Shown piece after piece: positions 40,167 to 48,078 of a DNA stretch of 64,000 nucleotides; position 1 is the stretch's first letter; the number at the start of each line of letters is the position of its first letter. The position numbers and the translations under genes were made by a program. The notes under the pieces were generated by a model that was given only the letters and a program-made list of their open reading frames with translations, was not told the DNA's origin and did not search any database. Origin of the DNA: Paenibacillus sp. 481 (GTDB taxonomy: Bacteria > Bacillota > Bacilli > Paenibacillales > Paenibacillaceae); the NCBI RefSeq assembly GCF_021223605.1, contig NZ_CP075175.1:1201001-1265000 (forward strand), given 5' to 3'.

Positions 40167-41294
40167 ATGTCAGACAAACACATCGGCATTTTGTTCAATT
40201 CGAGCATGTGGAAACACATCATAGACGGAAAAACGCGTCAGGAATCCATACCTCTTTATGAAGAAGCAGCCGCACAACACGGAGTGACACTATGCTATTT
40301 CCGCCTCGAAGATCTTAAGCTTCGCTCGATGGAGGTGAACGCACTCGTTCGTGGTCGAGAAGGCTACGTAAGGCGAACGATCCCCATTCCTCGCGTCATC
40401 CACAACCGCGGCATGTATTTCCACGCCGCTGCGCACGCCAAAGTTCAACAACTGGCGGACGCTAACATTCGTCTTTTTAACCAAGTAAACCGCTACGGAA
40501 AAATGAAGATTCATAACCTGCTCAACCAAGACCCTAACATTGTGCCTCATCTCCCTGAAACGTCAATCGCTTCACCGCGTGTCATTGCCGAGATGATGAC
40601 TCGATACGATTCCCTTATTCTTAAACCTGATAACAGTAGCGTCGGTAAAGGTATTATGAAGCTTACAACAACAGCTTCGGGATGGAGCACAACGTACAAA
40701 GCGCTCACCAAAGGCGCTAAACGGTGGTGTACCATCGAAACGAGCCGCGGCGTTTTACCTAAAGTCGTAACGTCCGCTCTCGCCCAGCGGCATTATCTTG
40801 CCCAGCAGTATCTTCCCCTTGCTACCTACGGTCAGCGGCCTTTTGACCTTAGAGTATCTGTACAACGAAACGGGACAGGACAATGGCAAATAACAGGCAT
40901 CGTTGGCAAAATCGCTGCCGGACACACCTTCGTCACAAATGTCGCGCAAGGCGGCACCGTTATGCGCTTCGAGCAACTGATCGCAGCCACTTTCCCCCCT
41001 AACGTTGCAGCTACTTTACATCAGCGTGTATCGCAATTTGGTATGCGCGTCGTACAGCGTCTATCTTCTCATCTGCCACAGCTGGCAGACGTTGGTCTTG
41101 ATATCGGATTGTCAACGGACGGATCACCTTTATTTATCGAATGCAACGGACGGGATCAACGTTACAGCTTTCGTGAAGCAAATTTAATGGACACGTGGAA
41201 AGCCACCTATGCCAACCCCATCGCTTACGGCGCTTGGCTCCTACGGCATTCTTCTACTCCAAGCATCCAATCTCCCTTACCAGCTACTCACTAA
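40167..41294 (+). CDS. YheC/YheD-family spore coat-associated ATP-grasp protein
   Basis: A protein of 375 residues. The ATG at 40167 has an AAGGAGGA box six bases upstream; the frame upstream of it is not likely to be translated. The N-terminal part (HIGILFNSSMWKHIIDGK) and middle (IHNRGMYFHAAAHAKVQQL, LFNQVNRYGKMKIHNLL) are typical of YheC/YheD. An ATP-grasp domain follows with SLILKPDNSSVGKGIMKL, FDLRVSVQRN and FIECNGRDQRYSF, where Lys, Arg, Glu and Asn would bind ATP and metal. B. subtilis YheC and YheD are linked to spore coat; the ligase substrate is unknown. It is divergent from the glycosyltransferase at 38819 with a 193-bp gap in which I found no convincing promoter. Confidence 0.85.
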   Translation: MSDKHIGILFNSSMWKHIIDGKTRQESIPLYEEAAAQHGVTLCYFRLEDLKLRSMEVNALVRGREGYVRRTIPIPRVIHNRGMYFHAAAHAKVQQLADANIRLFNQVNRYGKMKIHNLLNQDPNIVPHLPETSIASPRVIAEMMTRYDSLILKPDNSSVGKGIMKLTTTASGWSTTYKALTKGAKRWCTIETSRGVLPKVVTSALAQRHYLAQQYLPLATYGQRPFDLRVSVQRNGTGQWQITGIVGKIAAGHTFVTNVAQGGTVMRFEQLIAATFPPNVAATLHQRVSQFGMRVVQRLSSHLPQLADVGLDIGLSTDGSPLFIECNGRDQRYSFREANLMDTWKATYANPIAYGAWLLRHSSTPSIQSPLPATH

Positions 41295-41410
41295 CTTATT
41301 GAAAAATGGGGCATTCTGTGTCAATATAGTCCAAAGGAACCATCAACTTTCGGATTCCAAATACGCAGGATGCCTCTACAGGTGTCTCAACAAACAGGTG
41401 AATGTAAACC

Positions 41411-42229
41411 ATGATGAAACGAATATTGCGACTGTTTACCGAATTGTCCTCGCGCAAATGGGTGTCGCGCATTACGGGCAACTTTGCCAGCTCCAAGCTT
41501 AGTCGGAGGCTCATTCCAACTTTTGCGCGTACGTACGGTATCCGTATTGACGAAGCGGAGAAGCCGCTGGAACAATACGAAACGTTAAACGCATTTTTTA
41601 CACGAAAATTAAAACCCGGCGTTCGCCCGCTAGCATCAAGCGAACAAGCCCTGCTCAGCCCTGTTGATGCCGTTATTACGGGCATTGGGCCGATTGAAGA
41701 CGGGCAAATCTTTAATGTAAAAGGGCAAGATTACACACTGGATGAGCTGCTAAATCAATCGCCGCATCGCCAAAAGTATAAGCACGGCTACTATTACGTG
41801 CTATATTTAAGCCCGACCGACTACCATCGTATTCACGCGCCTGTCGGAGGCAAGACCGTAGAAACCGAACATGTTGCGGGTCGTGTTTACCCCGTTAACG
41901 ACTTCGGCCTGCGCCATATGCCGCGAGTGCTTAGCCGCAATGAACGACTCATTACCTATCTCCGCCATACCGTTGGCGAAGTTGCTGTCGTGAAGGTCGG
42001 AGCATTGAACGTGAGTAGCATACGCTATGTGGATGATGTGACGCTGCCGCAGTATGAGCGCGGCCAAGAGCTTGCTTACTTTGAGTTCGGTTCCACCGTT
42101 GTCCTGCTCACAGAAACAGGAACATATACACCGCGCGACGATTTGAAGCTAGGCGACAGTGTTCGTGTTGGTGAAGCGCTGGGCGAACTGCATACCAAGC
42201 CTGAACGTGCAGCAACAGTCCGCAAATAA
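41411..42229 (+). CDS. psd: phosphatidylserine decarboxylase
   Basis: Converts phosphatidylserine to phosphatidylethanolamine at the membrane. At 272 residues the length is normal for the family. The conserved LNAFFTRKLKPGVRPL, LLSPVDAV (Asp of the self-cleavage triad) and SPTDYHRIHAPVGG (His) are present, and the FGST motif contains Ser228, where the proenzyme cuts itself between Gly227 and Ser228 to form the pyruvoyl cofactor. Two ATG codons are adjacent at 41411 and 41414. The upstream box is a modest AGGTGA. It lies 116 bp after the YheC/D gene on the same strand and is followed by a terminator. Confidence 0.95.
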   Translation: MMKRILRLFTELSSRKWVSRITGNFASSKLSRRLIPTFARTYGIRIDEAEKPLEQYETLNAFFTRKLKPGVRPLASSEQALLSPVDAVITGIGPIEDGQIFNVKGQDYTLDELLNQSPHRQKYKHGYYYVLYLSPTDYHRIHAPVGGKTVETEHVAGRVYPVNDFGLRHMPRVLSRNERLITYLRHTVGEVAVVKVGALNVSSIRYVDDVTLPQYERGQELAYFEFGSTVVLLTETGTYTPRDDLKLGDSVRVGEALGELHTKPERAATVRK

Positions 42230-42273
42230 GCGGCTCGCACACACAACATAAATACGAATCTGCATTCTACATG

Positions 42274-42330
42274 AAAGACCGCTCCAACCGTACACTTTAG
42301 ACAAGTGGCGGCTCGGAGCGGTCTTTATTT
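42274..42330. terminator. bidirectional terminator between psd and the AraC gene
   Basis: AAAGACCGCTCC at 42274 pairs perfectly with GGAGCGGTCTTT at 42315, with a loop of about 29 bases. The next bases are ATTT on the plus strand. It separates two convergent genes. Confidence 0.8.
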
Positions 42331-42343
42331 GTTGGTACACGTA

Positions 42344-43129
42344 TTATCGTATTTCAGACGGGCTTCGCCCTGTGTATTGTTTGAACTGGCGGCTAAAGAA
42401 AAAGATGTCGCGATACCCAAGCGCATCTGCCACCTCAGTCACGTTCATACCCGCATGATGCAGCAAATGCTCAGCCCGTTCAATACGGGAGCGAATAATG
42501 TAAGTTTGGACAGACATCCCAATCATCTCTTTAAATTTGACAGAGAAATAGCGCGGTGACAATTGCGCGCGCAACGCTAAATCTTGAATCCGATGCGATG
42601 CACCAGGATTTTGACGAATAAAGTTGGCAATCTCATGAATGGATTCGGCTAACTGATGACTCGTTTTTCGCTCGTAAGGCTCCTCGCGATCTTCGCGCAA
42701 TAGATGGATCATCAACTGCTTCAACACGAGTTGGGCCTCAATTTCTGCGGCATATGTCTTCGTTAAAAACAACCTCACATACCGTGACAACAAATGCTCA
42801 AAATCGACCGTTTCAATTAACTGTCGAAATGACTGCGGCACTTCTTCAATATCTTGTTCCACATCAAAATGAATGTACGTCAACGTTAGTGGCTTCTGGG
42901 GATGGTGCGTTGCACTCGTAAAATCGCCTGGGCGAAATAAAAAACAACTCCCTTTGCTGACCGCGAATGACTCCTCATTTAAGATGACTTCGCCTTCCCC
43001 GCTCCACACGTAAAACAGATCATAATTAGCCATCGGCTTCTCGCGCTTTTGCCACTTCCAGTTCGGCTCACACGTAATCTTGGCAAAAGCCGGCTTCAGT
43101 TCGTACGAACTCGGCGCTGTATGTAACAC
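42344..43129 (-). CDS. AraC-family regulator with cupin sensor domain
   Basis: A transcription factor of 261 residues; the start is a GTG at 43129 eight bases after a run of G. The N-terminal 100 or so residues form a cupin-like fold (YDLFYVWSGEGEVILNEESF, LFRPGDFTSATH) that could bind a sugar or other small ligand. The C-terminal 100 residues carry two helix-turn-helix motifs (IQDLALRAQLSPRYFSVKF and VTEVADALGYRDIFFFSRQF) that end with the usual GRSPSEIR. It lies 39 bp downstream of the MocR gene on the same strand, so both may be co-transcribed. The target genes are unknown. Confidence 0.88.
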   Translation of the reverse strand: MLHTAPSSYELKPAFAKITCEPNWKWQKREKPMANYDLFYVWSGEGEVILNEESFAVSKGSCFLFRPGDFTSATHHPQKPLTLTYIHFDVEQDIEEVPQSFRQLIETVDFEHLLSRYVRLFLTKTYAAEIEAQLVLKQLMIHLLREDREEPYERKTSHQLAESIHEIANFIRQNPGASHRIQDLALRAQLSPRYFSVKFKEMIGMSVQTYIIRSRIERAEHLLHHAGMNVTEVADALGYRDIFFFSRQFKQYTGRSPSEIR

Positions 43130-43168
43130 ATTTTCCGCCCCCTCTGTCTAAAATGAATGTCCTGTAGC

Positions 43169-44734
43169 CTATTTAGGTTGAATATCAGCCCATGCAGCAA
43201 GCATCCGCCTGCACGCCTCGTGCCAATCTGACTCTTCCAAATGAGCAAAGCCAAACATCGCTCCCGGAGCTACTGGTCGTAAAATGTCATGCTTGTCCAC
43301 ATCCGCCCATTTTACGCCATAATGATTGGCCCTATCTTTGAAAACAGGAAACAGCTCTGGCGCTTGACGCCAGCGCGCGAACAGATGCAATCCAATGTCA
43401 CCAGCATACCAATTAAACAAATGACCGACTTTTTCCTGCATCAATCTACAAAAAGTTTGCACTTTTTTACTATAAAATCGTTTCGCGCGACGAATATGTT
43501 TCTCGTACTCGCCGCGTAGCATAAAATCAGCCAGTGCCCGCTGCTCGATTTGTCCGCCTGCATATGGCTCTGTCAGCTGTTTCAAACTTACAACAGGCTC
43601 CACGAGCCATTCTGGCAGCACAGCATAACCTATACGCAAACTCGGAGTCAGCGTACGCGAAAAGGAACCCACATAAACGATGCTGTTCCGTTCATCCATG
43701 ACATGGAGCGGCTCATACATTTTGCCGCCCCAGCCAAACTCGCTATCATAATCGTCCTCAATAATGAGATGAGGACCGTTAGCTGCCCATTGAAGCAGTG
43801 CTTGCCTACTCGTCAAAGACAGCGTCCGACCTGTTGGAAATTGACGGTTCGGCGTTAAAATAGCTAACCGCGCATGCGTACCGTGGAGCTTCCGTTCCAG
43901 CTCCCCTTCATCCTCAATAGCAGCAGCCTCTACACATCCGCCTGCTGCCCGTATCGCTTGGCTAATGCCGATATAGCTCGGGCTTTCTGTAATGACCGTA
44001 TCCCCTTCGTTCACGAGGCATCTACATAACAGCATTAACGCTTGCTTCGAGCCTTGAAAAATCACGATTTGCTCCTTGCTCGCGCGAATTCCGCGCTGTC
44101 GCGCCAAATAGACGGCAATCGCTTCGCGCAAATCGGAGTCTCCTTGGGTATCCATTCCTCTTCCCCAGTTCATATCGCGGACGGCAGCATATAAGCATTG
44201 CTGCCATACGCGCTGCGAGAATAAACTCTCGTTCAGCAAATGATAGTTCAGCGAAATGGGTGTTTGCCTAGACTCACTAGTGAACTCCCTAGCCTCCACC
44301 CTCGCAGTTGATATTAGCCTAGACTCATGTTCGGCATACTCATGCTTCAACAAATCTGTCGTCGAATATCGCATATTTGGCGACATCATCATGGCCGCCC
44401 AGTTGGACAGCGAGACATGCGGCGGCACAGAGGACGGCAACGCCTGCTCCGCTTGCCGCTCACTCGCAGAGGCTAAGTTGAACGGCTGATAGCTCACATA
44501 AATACCGCTCCCTCGCTTCCCTTCTACAAAGCCTTCTGATATAAGGCGATCAACGGCACTCAACACAGTGCCCCGAGATACATCGATGCTGTGCGCCAAT
44601 TCACGTGTAGAAGGAAGAGCTTCGCCATGCCGAATATGTCCAGCTTGAACGTATTCCCGCAACGCCCGATAAAGAGCTTCTGACTTCGTCCCATTGTTCC
44701 TTAGCCAACGGCGATAGCAAGCGCCAATGTCCAT
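43169..44734 (-). CDS. MocR-type GntR regulator fused to aminotransferase fold, PLP lysine replaced
   Basis: A protein of 521 residues with a winged-helix GntR domain (about 12-80: LPSTRELAHSIDVSRGTVLS, EGFVEGKRGSGIYVSY) joined to a class I aminotransferase-like domain (about 130-520). The fold has the usual IIEDDYDSEF and YVGSFSRTLTPSLRIGYAVL motifs. In MocR proteins the residue after the second Ser (SK) is the Lys that binds PLP; here the codon at 43655-43657 is CGT, giving Arg360. Covalent PLP binding is thus not expected. The gene is divergent from the PPOX flavoprotein at 44892, a common target arrangement. The ATG at 44734 is preferred over a GTG 33 bases upstream, as GGAGGAG and AGGAAAG lie before it. 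Confidence 0.9.
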   Translation of the reverse strand: MDIGACYRRWLRNNGTKSEALYRALREYVQAGHIRHGEALPSTRELAHSIDVSRGTVLSAVDRLISEGFVEGKRGSGIYVSYQPFNLASASERQAEQALPSSVPPHVSLSNWAAMMMSPNMRYSTTDLLKHEYAEHESRLISTARVEAREFTSESRQTPISLNYHLLNESLFSQRVWQQCLYAAVRDMNWGRGMDTQGDSDLREAIAVYLARQRGIRASKEQIVIFQGSKQALMLLCRCLVNEGDTVITESPSYIGISQAIRAAGGCVEAAAIEDEGELERKLHGTHARLAILTPNRQFPTGRTLSLTSRQALLQWAANGPHLIIEDDYDSEFGWGGKMYEPLHVMDERNSIVYVGSFSRTLTPSLRIGYAVLPEWLVEPVVSLKQLTEPYAGGQIEQRALADFMLRGEYEKHIRRAKRFYSKKVQTFCRLMQEKVGHLFNWYAGDIGLHLFARWRQAPELFPVFKDRANHYGVKWADVDKHDILRPVAPGAMFGFAHLEESDWHEACRRMLAAWADIQPK

Positions 44735-44816
44735 CGCTTTCCTAACTCCTCCCTGCGCATCGTCCACAACTCGATAATTGGTACATTCATTTTAATAGGA
44801 ATTGGTTCTTTTTGTA

Positions 44817-44855
44817 TAGCCACTTTTTGGCTACAATTTTCGCTACAACGATAAT
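44817..44855 (+). promoter_or_regulatory. candidate promoter with overlapping palindromic operator
   Basis: TAGCCA, five bases, TGGCTA at 44817-44833 is a perfect inverted repeat in the 157-bp gap between the divergent MocR and PPOX genes. It overlaps a possible -35 TTGGCT (44828-44833), which is followed after 16 bases by GATAAT (44850-44855) on the plus strand. The palindrome is a good candidate binding site for the MocR regulator. Confidence 0.4.
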
Positions 44856-44891
44856 ACCGAATGACATTCACGTCTTGAGAGGGGTATACAC

Positions 44892-45563
44892 ATGCGCAGA
44901 TCTGAATTTGCTATCGACATCGATAACGATCCACAAGAAATTGCAGCCTTTTTGCACGAGCAGTTTTTCGGCTATTTGGCAACGACCGGAGAGGATGGCT
45001 TTCCACGTATAAAGCCGCTAAATTTCGTGTACGACGAGCAGCAGCACGTTATTTATTTTCATAGCAGTCGGAAAGGGGAAAAAATGAGCCAGCTTGCCGC
45101 TGATCCGCGCGCTTCGTTCGCCGTCGCTGAAATGCACTCGCTCATTCCGTCTTACTTCACCAATCCCGTTAATGCTTGTCCGGCAACAAACTTTTTCCGT
45201 TCCGTTTATATGAAAGGCACCGTCCACGTCGTGACCGACTTACAAGAAAAGGCCGCAGCTTTCACGGCGTTTATGGAAAAATTACAACCCGAAGGCGGTT
45301 ATGAGCCCTTTGATTGGACTCAACCAGGTTACAAGCAACAGGAAGCTGCCGTTTCGTTAATGAAGCTGCAAATTGAGCATTTATCGGCCAAATTTAAGTT
45401 CGGACAAAACTTAACGCCGCAAAAAGTTGAACAAGTAGAGCACGGCTTAGCGCATCGCCAAGCTCCAGGCGATGAAGCAACGATCGAATGGATGCGGAAG
45501 CTTTGTCCGCATAGGAGTGCTCTTGACGGACAAGTAACAGCTACCGATAACGAAACATCATAG
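44892..45563 (+). CDS. pyridoxamine 5'-phosphate oxidase-like flavin-binding protein
   Basis: A protein of 223 residues with a split-barrel FMN-binding fold (FFGYLATTGEDGFPRIKPLN, VIYFHSSRKGEKMSQLAADP, ASFAVAEM). It belongs to the broad PPOX family, close to the NimA-like branch, and not to classical PdxH, whose C-terminal substrate motif is missing. Members reduce or bind small molecules with FMN or related cofactors; the substrate here is unknown. The ATG has a GAGAGGGG box eight bases upstream. It is divergent from the MocR regulator and probably controlled by it. Confidence 0.83.
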   Translation: MRRSEFAIDIDNDPQEIAAFLHEQFFGYLATTGEDGFPRIKPLNFVYDEQQHVIYFHSSRKGEKMSQLAADPRASFAVAEMHSLIPSYFTNPVNACPATNFFRSVYMKGTVHVVTDLQEKAAAFTAFMEKLQPEGGYEPFDWTQPGYKQQEAAVSLMKLQIEHLSAKFKFGQNLTPQKVEQVEHGLAHRQAPGDEATIEWMRKLCPHRSALDGQVTATDNETS

Positions 45564-45695
45564 AACACGATGAAGCGACATTAGAGCTGTAGCGGCCAAA
45601 TCGCTCAAATACTCGACTGCTAAGAAGACGAACGAACTATCATTTATTTTGGACAAATGTACGTTCAAATTTATGGAATATGTTCCCATTATATC

Positions 45696-45725
45696 GTGAC
45701 GAAAGCTTAACAGTAGTGCTATAAT
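45696..45725 (+). promoter_or_regulatory. sigma-A-type promoter of the aminotransferase gene
   Basis: GTGACG at 45696 and a perfect TATAAT at 45720-45725 are 18 bases apart. Transcription would start near 45732, about 37 bases before the start codon. The preceding 45,564-45,695 contains no gene I can support. Confidence 0.6.
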
Positions 45726-45768
45726 AGGTCAAAGCTTGGCTTACTTTCATGTTGGAAGGATGGACGAG

Positions 45769-47064
45769 ATGAACCCACTGGCACAGCAACTTAACGAAAC
45801 GATTCGCCGCGATAATCAGAATGTTTATGATATGCTTTCGCGTCTTGGCCAACAGATTTATTTCCCGAAAGAAGGGATATTGAGTCAATCGGCAGAAGCA
45901 GCTAGCAAAGCGAAGACGTTCAACGCAACGATTGGTATTGCAACAGAAGGCAATGGACCGATGCATTTGCGCGTCATTCAAGATGCATTGTCCGCGTTTA
46001 ATCCGAAGGACATCTACCCTTACGCACCGCCAGCCGGCAAACCTGAGCTGCGCAAAGTATGGCTAGAGAAGATGCTGCGCGAAAACCCTTCGCTCGTAGG
46101 CAAGAAAATAAGCCACCCGATCGTCACGAACGCTTTGACGCACGGCTTGAGCATCGTGGCAGACTTGTTCGCCGAAGAGGGCGACGTCGTCATTTTGCCG
46201 GACAAGAACTGGGAGAACTATGAGCTGACATTCAACATTCGTCGCGGTGCAGAAATGGTGTACTATCCGCTGTTCGATGCGAATAATAAGTTCAATGTAG
46301 CTGGGCTTCGTGAAGCACTGCATGCAAATAGCTCCAAAAAAGCGATCGTGCTGCTCAACTTCCCGAACAATCCGACAGGCTATACGCCTGACCGTGCAGA
46401 TGGCGAAGCGATTGTGGCTGCCATCAAAGAAGCAGCAGAAGCTGGAATGAAGTTGGTCGTTGTGACTGACGATGCTTACTTCGGCTTATTCTTTGAGGAT
46501 TCCATGCATGAGTCATTGTTCGGCGCGTTGGCCTCTTTGCATCCGAATGTCCTGCCCGTCAAGGTAGACGGTGCAACGAAGGAAGAGTATGTATGGGGCT
46601 TCCGTGTTGGGTTCATCACCTACGCTGCTGATTCTGCTGAGCTGCTCGCTGCGTTGGAGCAGAAGACGCTTGGCATTATTCGTGCGACCATTTCGAGCGG
46701 ACCTCATCCGTCGCAAACGTTTGTGCTGCACGCGTTGCAAGCGCCAGAGTTTGAGGCGCAGAAGGAAGAGAAGTTCCAAATTATGAAGCGCCGTGCTAAC
46801 AAAGTAAAGGCGCTGCTCGACAGTGGCAAGTACGGCAACGATGTGTGGACGTACTATCCGTTTAATTCAGGCTACTTTATGTGCTTGAAGCTCAATACGG
46901 TGCATGCGGAAACATTGCGTACGCATTTGCTTGATCAGTACGGTGTCGGCACAATTGCCCTTGGCGAGACTGACTTGCGAGTGGCCTTCTCTTGTACGGA
47001 AGAACAACATTTAGAGCAATTATTTGATACGATATATCAAGGCATTTTGGAGTTGACATCTTAA
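45769..47064 (+). CDS. PLP-dependent class I/II aminotransferase
   Basis: A fold-type I aminotransferase of 431 residues. The ATG at 45769 is preferred over ATG 45760 because GGAAGG then has a normal nine-base spacing. It has the N-terminal YPYAPPAGKPELRKVWLEKM region, NFPNNPTGYTP with the conserved Asn and Pro, VVTDDAYFGLFF with the cofactor-ring Asp and Tyr, and DGATKEEYVWGFRVGF in which the Lys is the likely PLP anchor and the Arg the carboxylate binder. The substrate cannot be told. It is followed after one base by an oxidoreductase gene, so both may work in one amino acid or sugar pathway. Confidence 0.88.
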   Translation: MNPLAQQLNETIRRDNQNVYDMLSRLGQQIYFPKEGILSQSAEAASKAKTFNATIGIATEGNGPMHLRVIQDALSAFNPKDIYPYAPPAGKPELRKVWLEKMLRENPSLVGKKISHPIVTNALTHGLSIVADLFAEEGDVVILPDKNWENYELTFNIRRGAEMVYYPLFDANNKFNVAGLREALHANSSKKAIVLLNFPNNPTGYTPDRADGEAIVAAIKEAAEAGMKLVVVTDDAYFGLFFEDSMHESLFGALASLHPNVLPVKVDGATKEEYVWGFRVGFITYAADSAELLAALEQKTLGIIRATISSGPHPSQTFVLHALQAPEFEAQKEEKFQIMKRRANKVKALLDSGKYGNDVWTYYPFNSGYFMCLKLNTVHAETLRTHLLDQYGVGTIALGETDLRVAFSCTEEQHLEQLFDTIYQGILELTS

Positions 47065-47065
47065 C

Positions 47066-47992
47066 ATGAAACAACCGCGTATCGGTATTATAGGACTTGG
47101 CGATATTGCCCTTAAAGCATATTTGCCTGTCTTGTCACGGGCAGAGCAATGGTCGCTTGTGGGTGCATTCACACCGAATGAGCAGAAGCGCCATGATGTA
47201 TGTGCCCAATATCGCATGCGTGCATACGATAATATCAAGACATTAGCCGACGACTGTGATGCCCTGTTTGTACACAGTTCCACGGCAACGCATTATGAGA
47301 TCATAAAGAAGCTGATCTATATGGGCAAAGACGTCTATGTGGATAAGCCGTTGGCTGAAACGCTAGAGCAAGCCGAACATTTGGTAGAGCTTAGCGAGCA
47401 TTTGGGCCGCAAGATTATGGTAGGCTTCAATCGCCGCTTCGCTCCTTGCTATCAACGACTTGCTGAGGCTGTGCCTACAGCGTCTTGGATGCGCATTGAG
47501 AAGCATCGCGCTGATAATGTGTATGCGGTGCCTCATTTGGAAACGATGCTGGACGATTATATTCATATCGTGGACTTGGTTCGTCACTTGGGCGGCAGCC
47601 AGCTTACGTGGAACGGGCAAGTAAACGTAAATAGCGAAGGTCATCTGATTGATGCCCATCACGTATTCCGTACGCCGGAAGGAAAATCGATTCTGTGCGG
47701 CATGCATCGCCGCGCGGGCATGGATTCGGAGCGTGTGGAGCTTGTCGGCGACAAGCGAGTTGTACGCGTGAACAATGTTACGGAATGGACTACCGAGGAA
47801 AATGGACATTCCTATACGGAAGCGCTCGGCTCTTGGGTGTCTGTCGCGAAAGCTCGCGGGTTTGAGGATGCGATCAAGCACTTTATCCATTGCATCACAC
47901 ACGATGAACAGCCGCTAACGAATGCTCGCGAAGCATACGAATCGCAGGCGCTCGTGTGCAAGCTTGCAGAACAGACGACTGTAGTTAAATAA
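47066..47992 (+). CDS. Gfo/Idh/MocA-family NAD(P)-dependent oxidoreductase
   Basis: A protein of 308 residues with an N-terminal Rossmann fold (IGIIGLGDIALKAYLPVL) and the DVYVDKPLAETLEQAEHLV segment, where EKP or DKP and the following helix are typical of the family. GFNRRFAPCY and DDYIHIVDLVRHLGG (catalytic HxxD-like region) complete the active site. It probably oxidises or reduces a hydroxyl group of a sugar, inositol or related compound. It begins one base after the aminotransferase stop, which indicates coupling. It ends three bases before a strong terminator. Confidence 0.88.
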   Translation: MKQPRIGIIGLGDIALKAYLPVLSRAEQWSLVGAFTPNEQKRHDVCAQYRMRAYDNIKTLADDCDALFVHSSTATHYEIIKKLIYMGKDVYVDKPLAETLEQAEHLVELSEHLGRKIMVGFNRRFAPCYQRLAEAVPTASWMRIEKHRADNVYAVPHLETMLDDYIHIVDLVRHLGGSQLTWNGQVNVNSEGHLIDAHHVFRTPEGKSILCGMHRRAGMDSERVELVGDKRVVRVNNVTEWTTEENGHSYTEALGSWVSVAKARGFEDAIKHFIHCITHDEQPLTNAREAYESQALVCKLAEQTTVVK

Positions 47993-47994
47993 GC

Positions 47995-48046
47995 AAAGCC
48001 CGTTATTACCTTGTAGCCTTAATGGCTGGTAATAACGGGCTTTTTT
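47995..48046. terminator. strong bidirectional terminator between convergent genes
   Basis: AAAGCCCGTTATTACC pairs almost perfectly with GGTAATAACGGGCTTT across a 17-base loop and is followed by a T-run on the plus strand. It lies between the oxidoreductase and the end of the peptide synthetase gene. Confidence 0.9.
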
Positions 48047-48078
48047 ATGCCTTATGGCTTATGATTTATGGCTACCGC

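Noticed and set aside
43169-45563. pdxR regulating vitamin B6 synthesis genes
   Set aside because: No pdxS or pdxT is next to it, the neighbour is not a classical PdxH and the PLP lysine is missing, so the name pdxR is not justified.
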